Assembly: GCA_036160955.1 (NCBI GenBank)
Contig: JAYYDJ010000068.1
Span: 1-17,301 of the forward strand
DNA length: 17,301 nucleotides
DNA from: GCA-2699365 sp036160955
GTDB lineage: Bacteria > Verrucomicrobiota > Verrucomicrobiia > Opitutales > Coraliomargaritaceae
Direction: 5' to 3'
Positions 1-7,661 of the stretch are shown piece by piece. The position numbers were made by a program, and so were the translations under genes. Below the pieces are notes generated by a model that saw only the letters and a program-made list of their open reading frames with translations, searched no databases and was not told where the DNA came from. Positions within the stretch are counted from its first letter, which is position 1. Every line of letters begins with the position of its first letter.

Positions 1-5
1 TACTG

Positions 6-11
6 TATAAT
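6..11 (+). promoter_or_regulatory. possible -10 box upstream of the pseudopilin gene
   Basis: A perfect TATAAT hexamer lies about 40 bases before the ATG at 51. Any matching -35 element would fall outside the window, so only half of a sigma-70-type promoter can be seen. The region is very AT-rich, which makes a chance match quite possible. Confidence 0.3.
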
Positions 12-50
12 TAGATAGTTTAGGTTTTAGTTTATTTTTTATTTTTAAGT

Positions 51-752
51 ATGCTTTTATTGAGTTCTTCAAATTCTAAAATTATAACTTACAGTCGGTC
101 TGCTGCATCTGGGCTTACACTAATCGAACTACTGGTAGCAATTTCAGTAATGCTGGTCCTATCTGGTATTACTTTTGGTATATTTAGAGGCGTACAAAAC
201 GCGCAAGCTCGCGCTCAGGCTAAAGCTGAACTCGCTGTTATAGCGCGAGGAATGGAATCATTTAAAGCGCTTTATGGTGATTACCCTTGGCATGATTCTA
301 ATGATTCTAAGTACCCAACTCCAACTAATGGCGATGCAACTAACACCATGCTTTTGTATGCGTTGACCGGTCGAATGAATATGCAGAAAGGTAACAACGG
401 ATCAATAATCGTTGATATGATCTCAGATAGTTTAGATGATAATTTAGTTAAGGGTAAAAAACAATTTATAGATGTCAGTAAGTTTTCCTTTAGCGGAACT
501 GAAGAAAAGCCCAATCAGTTACTGGATCCATGGGGAAATCCTTACAGATATTATTATAAGTGGGAAAATCTTGAAAATGATACTAATTCTACAGGAACGT
601 GGGATATAATGGGATATCATTTGTTTTCTACTGGACCGAATGGAAGTACCGTAAACGACGAGATTAGGTCTCAGATCCCCCATAGTGGCGTAGTAAAGGA
701 TAATTTTAGAAACAAAGTTAATGAGCTCGGTGTAATTTTTGTTGGGGAGTAG
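51..752 (+). CDS. GspG-like type II secretion pseudopilin (orphan)
   Basis: This 233-residue protein has a class III prepilin signal. A leader of about 21 residues ends in Gly21, followed by LTLIELLVAIS with the conserved Glu at mature position +5 (E26). A hydrophobic helix of about 20 residues comes next. The usual Phe at +1 is replaced by Leu. The C-terminal half carries GspG-like hallmarks: DPWGNPYRY near residues 159-167 and FSTGPNG near 192-198, comparable to the Ca-binding loop region of major pseudopilins. After processing by a prepilin peptidase it would sit in the inner membrane and assemble into a periplasmic pseudopilus. No other type II secretion gene is nearby, so it is an orphan, as is common in Verrucomicrobiota. 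It may serve a dispersed secretion system or a type IV pilus-like structure. The ATG at 51 gives a leader of normal length, but no Shine-Dalgarno sequence precedes it. Confidence 0.85.
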   Translation: MLLLSSSNSKIITYSRSAASGLTLIELLVAISVMLVLSGITFGIFRGVQNAQARAQAKAELAVIARGMESFKALYGDYPWHDSNDSKYPTPTNGDATNTMLLYALTGRMNMQKGNNGSIIVDMISDSLDDNLVKGKKQFIDVSKFSFSGTEEKPNQLLDPWGNPYRYYYKWENLENDTNSTGTWDIMGYHLFSTGPNGSTVNDEIRSQIPHSGVVKDNFRNKVNELGVIFVGE

Positions 753-827
753 TACTTACATAATTCAACTGTTGAAGTTGCCCATGGTTTTTATTTACTA
801 GTGATTTGGTTATTATTTATAAATATT

Positions 828-1610
828 ATGTTTAGGATTTTCTTAATTTTACTGTTAATCGCTACTTTAGCTTCTAAAGGATATGCTCTTTTTTCTAGTG
901 ATTTAGCATCCGATTATGGATCTAGTTGGAATACAGGCGACAACCACGGAAGCGGTTTTAACGCCTGGGACTTAGAAAATCGTAACAATGATGGAACCAG
1001 CGTCTTTGCGGGTGGTTTTATTGGTGATTCAACCTCGGGAGCAGGAGATATCAACACTGGCTCTAACCAATCATTTGGTCTCTTTGCTAACCCAGCGGGT
1101 GCATACATCACTGCAGTTAGAGGGTTTTCATCGAATTTATCAGTTAATGATCAATTTAATGTTAAATTAGCCTTAAACTTCGACAATGGTAACAAGGGAT
1201 TTAATTTACGTAGTGGAGTTTCTAATGTGTTTGGTTTCAATGTTGGCAATGGAGCTAACATTAATTCTCAGTTTACCAATAATGCGACTGTCGCGCAATA
1301 TGATTATGGAGGTAATGCTTTATTAAATGCTACTGTGCAAATTACTAGCTCTAGTAGCCTAAGTTACGAAATTTCACGTACTTCAGACATTGGCACTCAA
1401 GGAGTACTCTACTCTGGCACCATTTCTGACATTAATGTCAGTATTGATAATGTTGAATTTTATATAAGTGATACGGATGATGGGTCAGCAGAGAATAATC
1501 TCTACTTTAACTCAATGCAAGTTACTGAGGTTCCTGAGCCTGCGAATATTAGTTTTATAATTCTATCTTCTTTGATAGTACTAATTCTACTTAGACGCCG
1601 TTTGGCTTAA
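828..1610 (+). CDS. secreted PEP-CTERM-anchored protein
   Basis: Starting at ATG 828 gives 260 residues with a convincing signal peptide: MFR, a hydrophobic core, and cleavage after about Ala20. An upstream in-frame GTG at 801 is possible, but it adds an uncharged hydrophobic stretch before the Arg and looks less natural. The C-terminus is a classic PEP-CTERM sorting signal: VPEP at residues 235-238, a hydrophobic helix, then RRR. It should be exported, processed by an exosortase and placed at the cell surface or in extracellular matrix. The body is Gly/Asn/Ser-rich and predicted beta. It shares an ordered series of motifs with the protein at 13468-14304 (GSGFNAWDL, AGGFIGDS, SFGLFAN, NNLYFNSMQV), so the two are paralogues. 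The molecular function is unknown; a beta-sandwich adhesion or glycan-related role is a guess. It converges with the minus-strand gene ending at 1654, leaving a 43-base gap. Confidence 0.8.
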   Translation: MFRIFLILLLIATLASKGYALFSSDLASDYGSSWNTGDNHGSGFNAWDLENRNNDGTSVFAGGFIGDSTSGAGDINTGSNQSFGLFANPAGAYITAVRGFSSNLSVNDQFNVKLALNFDNGNKGFNLRSGVSNVFGFNVGNGANINSQFTNNATVAQYDYGGNALLNATVQITSSSSLSYEISRTSDIGTQGVLYSGTISDINVSIDNVEFYISDTDDGSAENNLYFNSMQVTEVPEPANISFIILSSLIVLILLRRRLA

Positions 1611-1653
1611 TTTTGCCAGTCAAAACTCGAGTTACTAACGATTAATCACTCTT

Positions 1654-2790
1654 TTAGTAGTAACCGAAAGCCTCTCCATCGAGGAGTTTAGGGAAGTTAT
1701 CATTACTAAATGAATTAAGATCCTGCCGGGAAAAATCTTTAAGCTTAAAGATTGGCAAGATTGGGCGACCTTCAGCTGTTTCTTGGTACTGTATTCCTTT
1801 TTTTTCTATAAATAAATAACAGGCAAATTCTCCGCCAGGTATTTCTCCAATTATAATATTAAGGTCGACTGGTTTACCGGCTGGTAAATCAAACCAGTCA
1901 CCCTCTGTAAGCATTGGCAGGTATTTTGAAACCGGTGGCCCGTCAAAACGTGGATTTTTATTCGGCCTCCAGCCACTTGGGTTCGATTCAGTGAAGCCAG
2001 CAGAGAGAACTATCTTACTGTCTACACCAACTATTAAAATATCATCAGCAGTGCCAACGAAACGATATTTACCGCCGGCCATTGATCGAAATTGCCCTTC
2101 GTATGCTACAACCCAATTATTTGGCTGTACAAGGCTTTCAACACCGTATGCTTTTGGTGCTTCGCTAGCTGGCATTATCGGTATATAAAAATGCGTAGCA
2201 TATAGTTTCTGTTCAGCATGGTAACATTTTCTAAATTCTCTGAGCTTAAAATTACTTAAGTAGTCCTTACCTAGTTCTAACCAACTAGCATTAACAGTAC
2301 CTTCTCTATATTTATCCTGTTTTAAATCAATAAATGTGCCTTCCATCGCACCAGCTAAAGGTGCAGTATTACCAAATAGGGTAGCAAATCCAATTTCTCC
2401 ACTACCTATTCCTGATCCTAGGCTACTAGCTTTACCACGTGCTTTTATCGAATTTTGTGATGTGTTGGGTTTTTGTATATTTATACTCGGCATATCTAGA
2501 TCAGTCGGGTTGTTGATACTGATAGGAATTTGCGTGGCAATAGTTGTGGAGCGTTGAGACCGCATCGTTTGTAGCTTATAATGTCTTTGTTTTGGCTGTA
2601 TCGATTGCGGAGGAACAGCAACTTCAAAAACAGTTTCATCTTTGATAAATAGAGTAAACACTTTCCAACTACCTAAAAATATCCCTGCAAGTAAGTGCAG
2701 TAAGATGCTAGCAAGAAGTACAAGAAAAAGTGGGCGCCTTATTAATCTTTTTTTTATTCTAGATTTGTTTTCAGGGTAAGCGTTCATCAT
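1654..2790 (-). CDS. TonB-like membrane-anchored protein with PA14-like C-terminal domain
   Basis: This 378-residue protein begins with a basic N-terminus (RIKKRLIRR, residues 11-19) and one transmembrane helix (about 21-48), indicating an inner-membrane anchor with a periplasmic body. The helix contains SILLH, with Ser28 and His32 in the SxxxH spacing that TonB uses to contact ExbB/ExbD. A low-complexity linker rich in Pro, Ser, Gln and Thr follows (about 60-120), then a Gly-rich segment (about 121-150). The C-terminal part (about 150-350) has the rhythm of PA14-like domains: GKYRFVGTADD, a 'V.VDSKIVL' strand, 'LPAGKPVDL', then a 'GGEFACYLFIEKK' strand. No canonical TonB C-terminal domain is visible. 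It is divergent from the amylase/ExbBD operon and could be its energy transducer; that role is inferred. Two consecutive ATG codons (2790 and 2787) are possible starts. Confidence 0.7.
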   Translation of the reverse strand: MMNAYPENKSRIKKRLIRRPLFLVLLASILLHLLAGIFLGSWKVFTLFIKDETVFEVAVPPQSIQPKQRHYKLQTMRSQRSTTIATQIPISINNPTDLDMPSINIQKPNTSQNSIKARGKASSLGSGIGSGEIGFATLFGNTAPLAGAMEGTFIDLKQDKYREGTVNASWLELGKDYLSNFKLREFRKCYHAEQKLYATHFYIPIMPASEAPKAYGVESLVQPNNWVVAYEGQFRSMAGGKYRFVGTADDILIVGVDSKIVLSAGFTESNPSGWRPNKNPRFDGPPVSKYLPMLTEGDWFDLPAGKPVDLNIIIGEIPGGEFACYLFIEKKGIQYQETAEGRPILPIFKLKDFSRQDLNSFSNDNFPKLLDGEAFGYY

Positions 2791-2831
2791 TTTTCAACTA
2801 TAACGTAAATTTAGTTTGGTATTTTTCAACT
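2789..2831. repeat. two identical 11-base direct repeats in the divergent promoter region
   Basis: The sequence ATTTTTCAACT occurs at 2789-2799 and again at 2821-2831, 32 bases apart, or about three helical turns. The pair lies between the divergent TonB-like gene and the amylase operon. The first copy overlaps the minus-strand start codon. Same-face spacing would suit a regulator binding two sites, but the AT-rich context means a chance repeat cannot be excluded. Confidence 0.35.
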
Positions 2832-2869
2832 GTGTAACACTGTGGTACTACATACACTACGCTACTTAC

Positions 2870-2899
2870 TTGTTTATAAATTACACTAGTTACTATTAT
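2870..2899 (+). promoter_or_regulatory. candidate promoter for the alpha-glucan operon
   Basis: TTGTTT at 2870-2875 and TATTAT at 2894-2899 are separated by 18 bases and resemble sigma-70 -35 and -10 boxes. Transcription would then start only a few bases before the ATG at 2913, giving a very short or nearly leaderless mRNA. That fits the absence of any Shine-Dalgarno sequence. The 122-base gap is the only sizeable non-coding space before a run of nine tightly packed genes, so the operon promoter is expected here. The exact boxes are uncertain. Confidence 0.35.
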
Positions 2900-2912
2900 T
2901 ACTGTTTATTCT

Positions 2913-5900
2913 ATGATCATTAAGTACTCATTTTTATCTTTTTCGATTTTTTGTTCTCTAACTATTTTAGCAAGTCCTATTAGTATCAAACTGCCTATTG
3001 AGCCTATCAATCAAGGATCTCTATGGATAGCATTGGATGCTGACTCTACGTTCGGTTCGACGGTTTTGAGAGTGGATAATGAAAGAGCTGTTTTTCTTCC
3101 GTTCCAGGCAGATCTACTTATCGAGATAGAAAAAAGTAAGGTTAAAACAGTAAAGAGATATGAGGACTACAAATGGAGTTTAGAAAATACGTCGCACTGT
3201 TTGGTAGATTTTAATAAAGATAATATAACACTGAGCATAGAATCTCTTGAGAACGTAGATTATATCAGAGCGGTGCAGTGGTTTCGTGTAGATGAAAATA
3301 GCGCTATAGCTAGTGGTCATAATAGGGTATCTCGCTCTAATTTAGGGGATATATATTTACCTAGCTATTATATTGTAGAGCCTTCGGGACTTCTCAAGAT
3401 TAGAGGTCCATATGGAGCACTGAATACAAAACCAAATATTTACCAACTCCTGCCACGTTTGTTTGGAAATGAGAACCAAACACGTAAGATAAATGGAACA
3501 ATGAACGAAAATGGCTGTGGAAAATTTAGCGATTTGAGTACTAAAGTTTTAAAAAGACTAAAAGAGGACCATTATACTCACATTTGGTTAACTGGGGTTA
3601 TTCAACATGCTACTTCCACTGACTATAAGAAAGTTGGTCAAGATGCCGATGATCCAGACCTTTTGAAAGGAATAGCTGGTAGTCCTTATGCAATTCGTGA
3701 CTACTTTGATGTTTGTCCTGATTTTGCTGACGATCCTTCTAAAAGGCTTGAAGAGTTTAGATCTCTTGCTAAGCGAATGCGGTCTTGTGGCTTAAAACTT
3801 ATTATTGATTTTGTACCCAATCATGTTGCTAGAAGTTATTCTTCTGACATACGCCCCGATCTTGATTTTGGAAATAGGGACAGGCGTAGCCAGTTTTTCG
3901 CTTCAGATAATAATTTTTTCTATTTAACCTCTGAGGTCACCGATGAGCATGGCCCTCTACGGCTTCCGACAGTTGATCATTCTACTGGCCATATCGTTAG
4001 TTCAACTGCTCGAGTAGTTGGACGTGCGGATGGATACTTTAACCCTGAGCGTAAGCATGGGCGAGTGACTGGAAATAATGTAGTTAGCTGGCAACCAAAA
4101 TCTGGAGATTGGTATGAAACGGTAAAGCTCAACTATGGTTTTAATTTCATGAATCGTGAGGCAAGTCCTGAGTATCCTACTGCTGTAACTCCATCAAAAA
4201 GAATTCCGAATACTTGGAAAAAAATGGATGCAGTCGTTGCATACTGGCAAGAGATGGGAGTCGATGGTTTCAGGGTTGATATGGCTCACCTAGTTCCGCC
4301 AGAATTTTGGAAGTGGCTTGTACATCGGGCTCGTACTCGGCAGCCTGAAGTCTTTTTTATGGCAGAGGCCTATGAAGATGATCCTGCTAAGGTGCCAAGT
4401 CACGAGCCCACCCTACAAAATAAAGGGGTCATGGTTTCTTTGTTAGATGCAGGATTTAATTCTGTGTATGATGATGCTACTTACGATGTGCTTATGGATT
4501 TATATGAGGGTAGGGCTTGGGCCAATGATATAGACAGCCTCAATCAAAATATAAATCCTATGTTTTTTGATCGCGCCGTTCGATACGCAGAAAATCACGA
4601 TGAGGTTAGATTAGCTAATGCTAGTAGTTGGGGCTCTCAAGGTATGGGTGTGGGACGTCCTGTAGCAGCAAGCTTGTATGGCCTTTCAAGAGGCCCTATA
4701 ATGGTATATCATGGCCAAAAAGTAGGAGAGCCTGCTACAGGTGCTGAGGGTTTTGGAGGAGATGATCAGCGCACGTCTATTTTTGATTATTGGTCGATGC
4801 CAGAATTTAACAAGTGGTGGAATGGTGGGCTTGTCGATGGCGCTAATTTGTCGACTGAACAGCGCACCTTACGCTCTTGGTATGTTCGGCTTCTTGAAGT
4901 GCTTAAAGAGCCTGCTTTCACCACAGGAAACACAACCTTTTTAAATAATCTCAATATTGAAAATCCTTTTTATGGAAAAGTTGAGGACAGGGGACCTTCA
5001 GGCAAGTGGATGTATAGCTATTTACGCTCAGACACTAATAGTGATTCGCACTTTTTAGTTTTGTGTAATTTTAGTCCAGATACTGATTTGCGTCACGTAC
5101 GCGTTAGGCTACCCGATTCCGCACTTAGAGGTATGGGTGTATATAAACAGTCTTCTGCTTGGATTGTTGTAGAACCTAGCATAAACAATTCTAACCACAG
5201 ATCAATTGCTTACAAAGCTTCAGAAGTTAGCAGAGAAGGCTTATATTTCAAAAAAATTGAGTCGCTTTCTGGAGAATACTATCGGATTCGAGTCGTCTAT
5301 GAATTGCCGGAAGATGTTATAATTGGATCTAGTCTGCCACATGGTAATGCTTTTTTAGGTTCATTCCCAGTACTGCATATGGATTCTGGTCAATCCATAA
5401 GTATCGATCTTAGGCGATATGGTAATCCGGCCGATAGCCATTATTATGCAGTTAAAGCGCCTGATGGAATTGAAGCACGTATCGATAAACTGAATCATAA
5501 ATTACATCTGCAGACTAATGATGGTGCCGTAGGGATTTACCGTATCAATATCAGTTTAATACCCATCAACAACAAGAAGAGTTTACTAGAAAGTACGATA
5601 ACCGTAGCTGCTACCAAACAGGAAAAATACAGTTTTTCATTGAGTGGTTATGAGCATGCTAAGTCTGTGAATGTGGTAGGGGATTTTAATGGTTGGAACT
5701 CTAGCATTGATAAAATGTTACGTGCTAATGACGGTTGGAGTTTATCCAAAGCAATTAAAAGTAATACGTTCGAATATAAATATGTCATTGATGGGCATTG
5801 GATTACGGATCCTGCAAACGATAAACGCTTACCTGATGGGCATGGTGGATACAACAGCTTAGCTGAAGTTAAATCCGAATTAGATGCTGATAAACCGTTC

Positions 5901-7661
5901 AATCTTTTTGTTGATAATATTGATAATGATTATGTAACATTATTTGCCAGTGATGAAATTAAGTCCGTTTACGCTGATGTATTTCCCAAAAATGGCGGAT
6001 CGAGGAATCTCCCAGTAAAGGTTATTGGTAATAGAGTGCGCGTTAATCTAGAACAGTACCAGTCCACTGGTTACTTAGTTCGAGTTATTGCTAGCAGTTT
6101 TGATGATGCTGTCTGCAAGCCAGCTATAATGTATGCAGGTAAGCCCAAAGAGGACATTTGGCGTGATGATATTATTTACTATGCATTTACTGACCGATTT
6201 AGAGATGGTAATACCGCTAACTCATATAAAGTAGAAAATGATAAAGTTGCAAATATAGCGAATTACCTAGGTGGAGATTTTGAAGGAATATTTGCTGCTC
6301 TCAATGATGGTTATTTTGATAGCCTTGGGGTTAATGTCATATGGCTTGCCCCACTCAACCAAAATCCCGCAGAGGCATGGAAAGAGTACCTCCCGCCATT
6401 CAGGTTTTATACTGGTTATCACGGCTATTGGCCGATAGCTCGTTATGCAGTCGAGCCTCGATTCGGAGGCCCTGATATTTTGCAAGAGCTTATCGATTCT
6501 GCACATCGTAATGACATGAAAATACTCGCTGATTTAGTTCTCAAACATGTGCATATTAAAAATCCTACTTTCAAAGAAAAGCCGATGCTTTTTGGTGAGC
6601 TAATGTTAACGGATGGCACCAGGAATCTTCGTCGGTGGGATGAAAATCCATACACTACATGGTTCGAGCCATTTTTGCCTGCTTTTGATTTTCGTAATCC
6701 AGACAGTATTAATTTTCTTTTGAATGATGCTTTCTATTGGATTGATAAATATAGGCTCGATGGTTACCGGCTAGATGCTGTAAAGCATATACGACCTGAC
6801 TTTTGGTGGCGGTTTCGTAGTCGAATGCGCGACAGCTTTCCTGATAAAACACATTATTTTGTTGGTGAAACTTTCGAAAGTCGGGAAGGGATCTCCGCTT
6901 TTATAGGCCCTAACATGTTAGATGGACAGTTCGATTTTCCTCTTTATGATACATTAATGGAGGTTTTTGGACTTAGCACAGCAGGATTTGAAGAGATGGA
7001 GAATGCTTTGAGTCAGTCGGAAAAATTCTATGGGCGCATTACACTGATGTCTCCTCTTTTTGGAAATCACGACAAACCTCGGTTTATGGCTTATGCCGAT
7101 GGAGATTTACCTGACCCAGATCAATCAGATGAGGAGGAAGTAGGTTGGAGTAAAATGCTACGTGTTGATAATATTGAGTCATACGAAAAGCTAAAAATGG
7201 CTATGACTTTTATTATGACGATAGATGGAGTGCCTATGCTTTATTATGGTGACGAAATTGGAATGACTGGAGCCGGAGATCCAGATAACCGGCGAATGAT
7301 GCGATTTAATGATTCGCTGACTAATGAAGAAAAAGCCGTAAAAGCTCATTTCTCAAAAGTTGCCAAGGCTCGACGAGCCCACCCCGCCCTTTATATGGGC
7401 AGTAGGCGAGCGCTTACGCATTCTGAATCAAATTACGCTTATATAAGAGCTTACGATAAAGACCGTGCCTTAATTCTGTTTAATCGCAGCAGTGAGGAGA
7501 CCTCTTTCAAGCTCAATCTAAGCCCTGAGATATGCTCAGGAGAATTAACAGATATTATAAGTGGTAGTAAAATAAAAGTTAGAAATGGAAGTACGGAAGT
7601 TACACTTAAGCCAAATAAATCAGCGTTGTATATCACTACTGGAGGACAAGATTTTGACTAA
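2913..7661 (+). CDS. exported two-headed GH13 alpha-amylase-family enzyme with internal CBM48-like domain
   Basis: This 1582-residue protein starts with a signal peptide (cleavage near residues 20-22) and contains two separate GH13 catalytic modules. Module 1 spans about residues 150-680. Its region I is DFVPNH (D299, H304), region II GFRVDMAH (nucleophile D456), region III MAEAYE (acid/base E485) and region IV ENHDE (H562, D563). Residues about 905-975 form a CBM48/AMPK-type glycogen-binding-like domain with VVGDFNGW and YKYVIDG. Module 2 spans about 1080-1575, starting DIIYYAFTDRFRDGN. Its regions are DLVLKH (D1207, H1212), GYRLDAVKH (D1288), VGETFE (E1319) and FGNHDKP (H1386, D1387), with LYYGDEIGM later. 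Both triads are intact, so both modules should be active on alpha-1,4- (perhaps also alpha-1,6-) glucans outside the cytoplasm. The modules differ markedly, which favours gene fusion over recent duplication. Precise GH13 subfamilies and products (endo-amylase versus neopullulanase-like) cannot be fixed by eye. This is the first gene of the operon and overlaps the next by 8 bases. Confidence 0.9.
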   Translation: MIIKYSFLSFSIFCSLTILASPISIKLPIEPINQGSLWIALDADSTFGSTVLRVDNERAVFLPFQADLLIEIEKSKVKTVKRYEDYKWSLENTSHCLVDFNKDNITLSIESLENVDYIRAVQWFRVDENSAIASGHNRVSRSNLGDIYLPSYYIVEPSGLLKIRGPYGALNTKPNIYQLLPRLFGNENQTRKINGTMNENGCGKFSDLSTKVLKRLKEDHYTHIWLTGVIQHATSTDYKKVGQDADDPDLLKGIAGSPYAIRDYFDVCPDFADDPSKRLEEFRSLAKRMRSCGLKLIIDFVPNHVARSYSSDIRPDLDFGNRDRRSQFFASDNNFFYLTSEVTDEHGPLRLPTVDHSTGHIVSSTARVVGRADGYFNPERKHGRVTGNNVVSWQPKSGDWYETVKLNYGFNFMNREASPEYPTAVTPSKRIPNTWKKMDAVVAYWQEMGVDGFRVDMAHLVPPEFWKWLVHRARTRQPEVFFMAEAYEDDPAKVPSHEPTLQNKGVMVSLLDAGFNSVYDDATYDVLMDLYEGRAWANDIDSLNQNINPMFFDRAVRYAENHDEVRLANASSWGSQGMGVGRPVAASLYGLSRGPIMVYHGQKVGEPATGAEGFGGDDQRTSIFDYWSMPEFNKWWNGGLVDGANLSTEQRTLRSWYVRLLEVLKEPAFTTGNTTFLNNLNIENPFYGKVEDRGPSGKWMYSYLRSDTNSDSHFLVLCNFSPDTDLRHVRVRLPDSALRGMGVYKQSSAWIVVEPSINNSNHRSIAYKASEVSREGLYFKKIESLSGEYYRIRVVYELPEDVIIGSSLPHGNAFLGSFPVLHMDSGQSISIDLRRYGNPADSHYYAVKAPDGIEARIDKLNHKLHLQTNDGAVGIYRINISLIPINNKKSLLESTITVAATKQEKYSFSLSGYEHAKSVNVVGDFNGWNSSIDKMLRANDGWSLSKAIKSNTFEYKYVIDGHWITDPANDKRLPDGHGGYNSLAEVKSELDADKPFNLFVDNIDNDYVTLFASDEIKSVYADVFPKNGGSRNLPVKVIGNRVRVNLEQYQSTGYLVRVIASSFDDAVCKPAIMYAGKPKEDIWRDDIIYYAFTDRFRDGNTANSYKVENDKVANIANYLGGDFEGIFAALNDGYFDSLGVNVIWLAPLNQNPAEAWKEYLPPFRFYTGYHGYWPIARYAVEPRFGGPDILQELIDSAHRNDMKILADLVLKHVHIKNPTFKEKPMLFGELMLTDGTRNLRRWDENPYTTWFEPFLPAFDFRNPDSINFLLNDAFYWIDKYRLDGYRLDAVKHIRPDFWWRFRSRMRDSFPDKTHYFVGETFESREGISAFIGPNMLDGQFDFPLYDTLMEVFGLSTAGFEEMENALSQSEKFYGRITLMSPLFGNHDKPRFMAYADGDLPDPDQSDEEEVGWSKMLRVDNIESYEKLKMAMTFIMTIDGVPMLYYGDEIGMTGAGDPDNRRMMRFNDSLTNEEKAVKAHFSKVAKARRAHPALYMGSRRALTHSESNYAYIRAYDKDRALILFNRSSEETSFKLNLSPEICSGELTDIISGSKIKVRNGSTEVTLKPNKSALYITTGGQDFD

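Noticed and set aside
761..780. Inverted repeat TTCAACTGTTGAAGTTG after the pseudopilin
   Set aside because: Only five to six pairs form and there is no T-run suited to a terminator; at most a chance palindrome or an operator with no support.
1629..1655. Possible terminator hairpin between the convergent genes (GAGT...ACTC followed by TTTT)
   Set aside because: The stem is only four plus three pairs with mismatches, is AT-rich and runs into the minus-strand stop codon; too weak to call.
6267..6655. Overlapping minus-strand open frames opposite the second amylase module
   Set aside because: They have no recognisable motifs, and the forward frame here carries conserved GH13 regions; these are coding-strand shadows.
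7585..7653. Longer N-terminus for the large TPR protein from ATG 7585
   Set aside because: It has no ribosome binding site and buries an obvious signal peptide, whereas GGAGG plus TTG at 7654 explains the start.
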